DNA of 5,309 nt from Candidatus Poribacteria bacterium (GTDB lineage Bacteria > Poribacteria > WGA-4E > WGA-3G). A program made the position numbers and the translations under genes. Location of the stretch: assembly GCA_009845505.1 (NCBI GenBank), contig VXZL01000149.1:1-5309 (forward strand). The letters are read 5' to 3'. Below are positions 5,199 through 5,309 of the stretch, piece after piece. Each line of letters opens with the position of its first letter. Position 1 is the first letter of the stretch. Under the pieces are notes generated by a model. That model searched no databases. It saw only the letters and a list, made by a program, of their open reading frames with translations, and was not told the DNA's origin.

Positions 5199-5215
5199 AG
5201 GCGTTGTGCTATAAT
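5186..5215 (+). promoter_or_regulatory. Sigma-70-like promoter near the right edge
   Basis: TTTACT (5186-5191, four of six to consensus) and a perfect TATAAT (5210-5215) are separated by 18 nt. Transcription would start near 5222 and run into a strong Shine-Dalgarno at 5233. The -35 lies in the right arm of the 12-bp hairpin. Confidence 0.4.
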
Positions 5216-5232
5216 TTTGTCTTTAGTGAAAT

Positions 5233-5251
5233 AGGAGGCCTTAAAATGTGA
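5233..5251 (+). other. Strong Shine-Dalgarno followed by ATG-TGA (start-stop)
   Basis: AGGAGG (5233-5238) is followed 7 nt later by ATG (5246-5248) and at once by TGA (5249-5251). The same frame is then open for 19 codons to the window end. A GTG at 5248 gives only five codons before TAA. It could be a minimal regulatory start-stop ORF, a broken gene start, or a later start (TTG at 5273) of a gene running off the window. Confidence 0.35.
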
Positions 5252-5309
5252 CTTGCGCCGCATAACAATCAGTTGTATTTTGTAAACTCAAGATACCATT
5301 ACCCTACTG

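Noticed and set aside
5246..5251. TGA recoding (UGA as an amino acid) suggested by ATG-TGA and by no gene here using TGA as stop
   Set aside because: All five genes read through cleanly with the standard code, none has an internal TGA, and five stops are too few to argue from.

Overview
The window reads as an accessory, peptide-modification-like locus from an uncultured bacterium. The TolB-type propeller protein with its 'SPQPQLLTTTW' tail, the overall composition and the short 'gtagcgcaaact' palindrome after the first gene resemble what I remember of Candidatus Poribacteria. That assignment is from memory and is moderate to weak. All recognisable genes are on the + strand.

Layout. (1) 1-1364: 3' part of a GT-B fold, family-4-like glycosyltransferase (GT1), cut by the left edge, with intact donor-site residues. 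(2) 1477-3132: a 551-residue protein (GT2) with an N-terminal PqqD-like/RRE-like domain fused to a GT4-like body that has lost the usual donor-binding Arg, Lys and first Glu. (3) 3222-3458: a 78-residue peptide (P1) with a conserved 49-residue leader ending in AAA and a 29-residue core with four Cys. (4) 3651-4658: a secreted WD40/TolB-like beta-propeller protein. (5) 4671-4784: a remnant of the GT2 C-terminus. (6) 4873-5088: a 71-residue paralogous peptide (P2) with the same leader and a different four-Cys core. (7) 5089-5309: a 12-bp perfect hairpin, a promoter-like sequence and a strong Shine-Dalgarno leading to ATG immediately followed by TGA.

How it may work together (inference). An RRE-like domain on a glycosyltransferase-like protein, directly upstream of a leader/core Cys-rich peptide, suggests a RiPP-like pathway. 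GT2 would bind the leader, GT1 (catalytically intact) would transfer sugar to the core, and the AAA site would be cut during export. A roughly 350-bp module (GT2 tail, intergenic block, leader gene) has been duplicated past the propeller gene. Within it, a 126-bp block over the GT2 stop and the untranslated region is 97.6% identical between copies, while the flanking coding DNA is only about 76-83% identical. This makes the block look like a functional RNA/DNA element or a recombination/gene-conversion tract. None of these functions is proven by the sequence alone.
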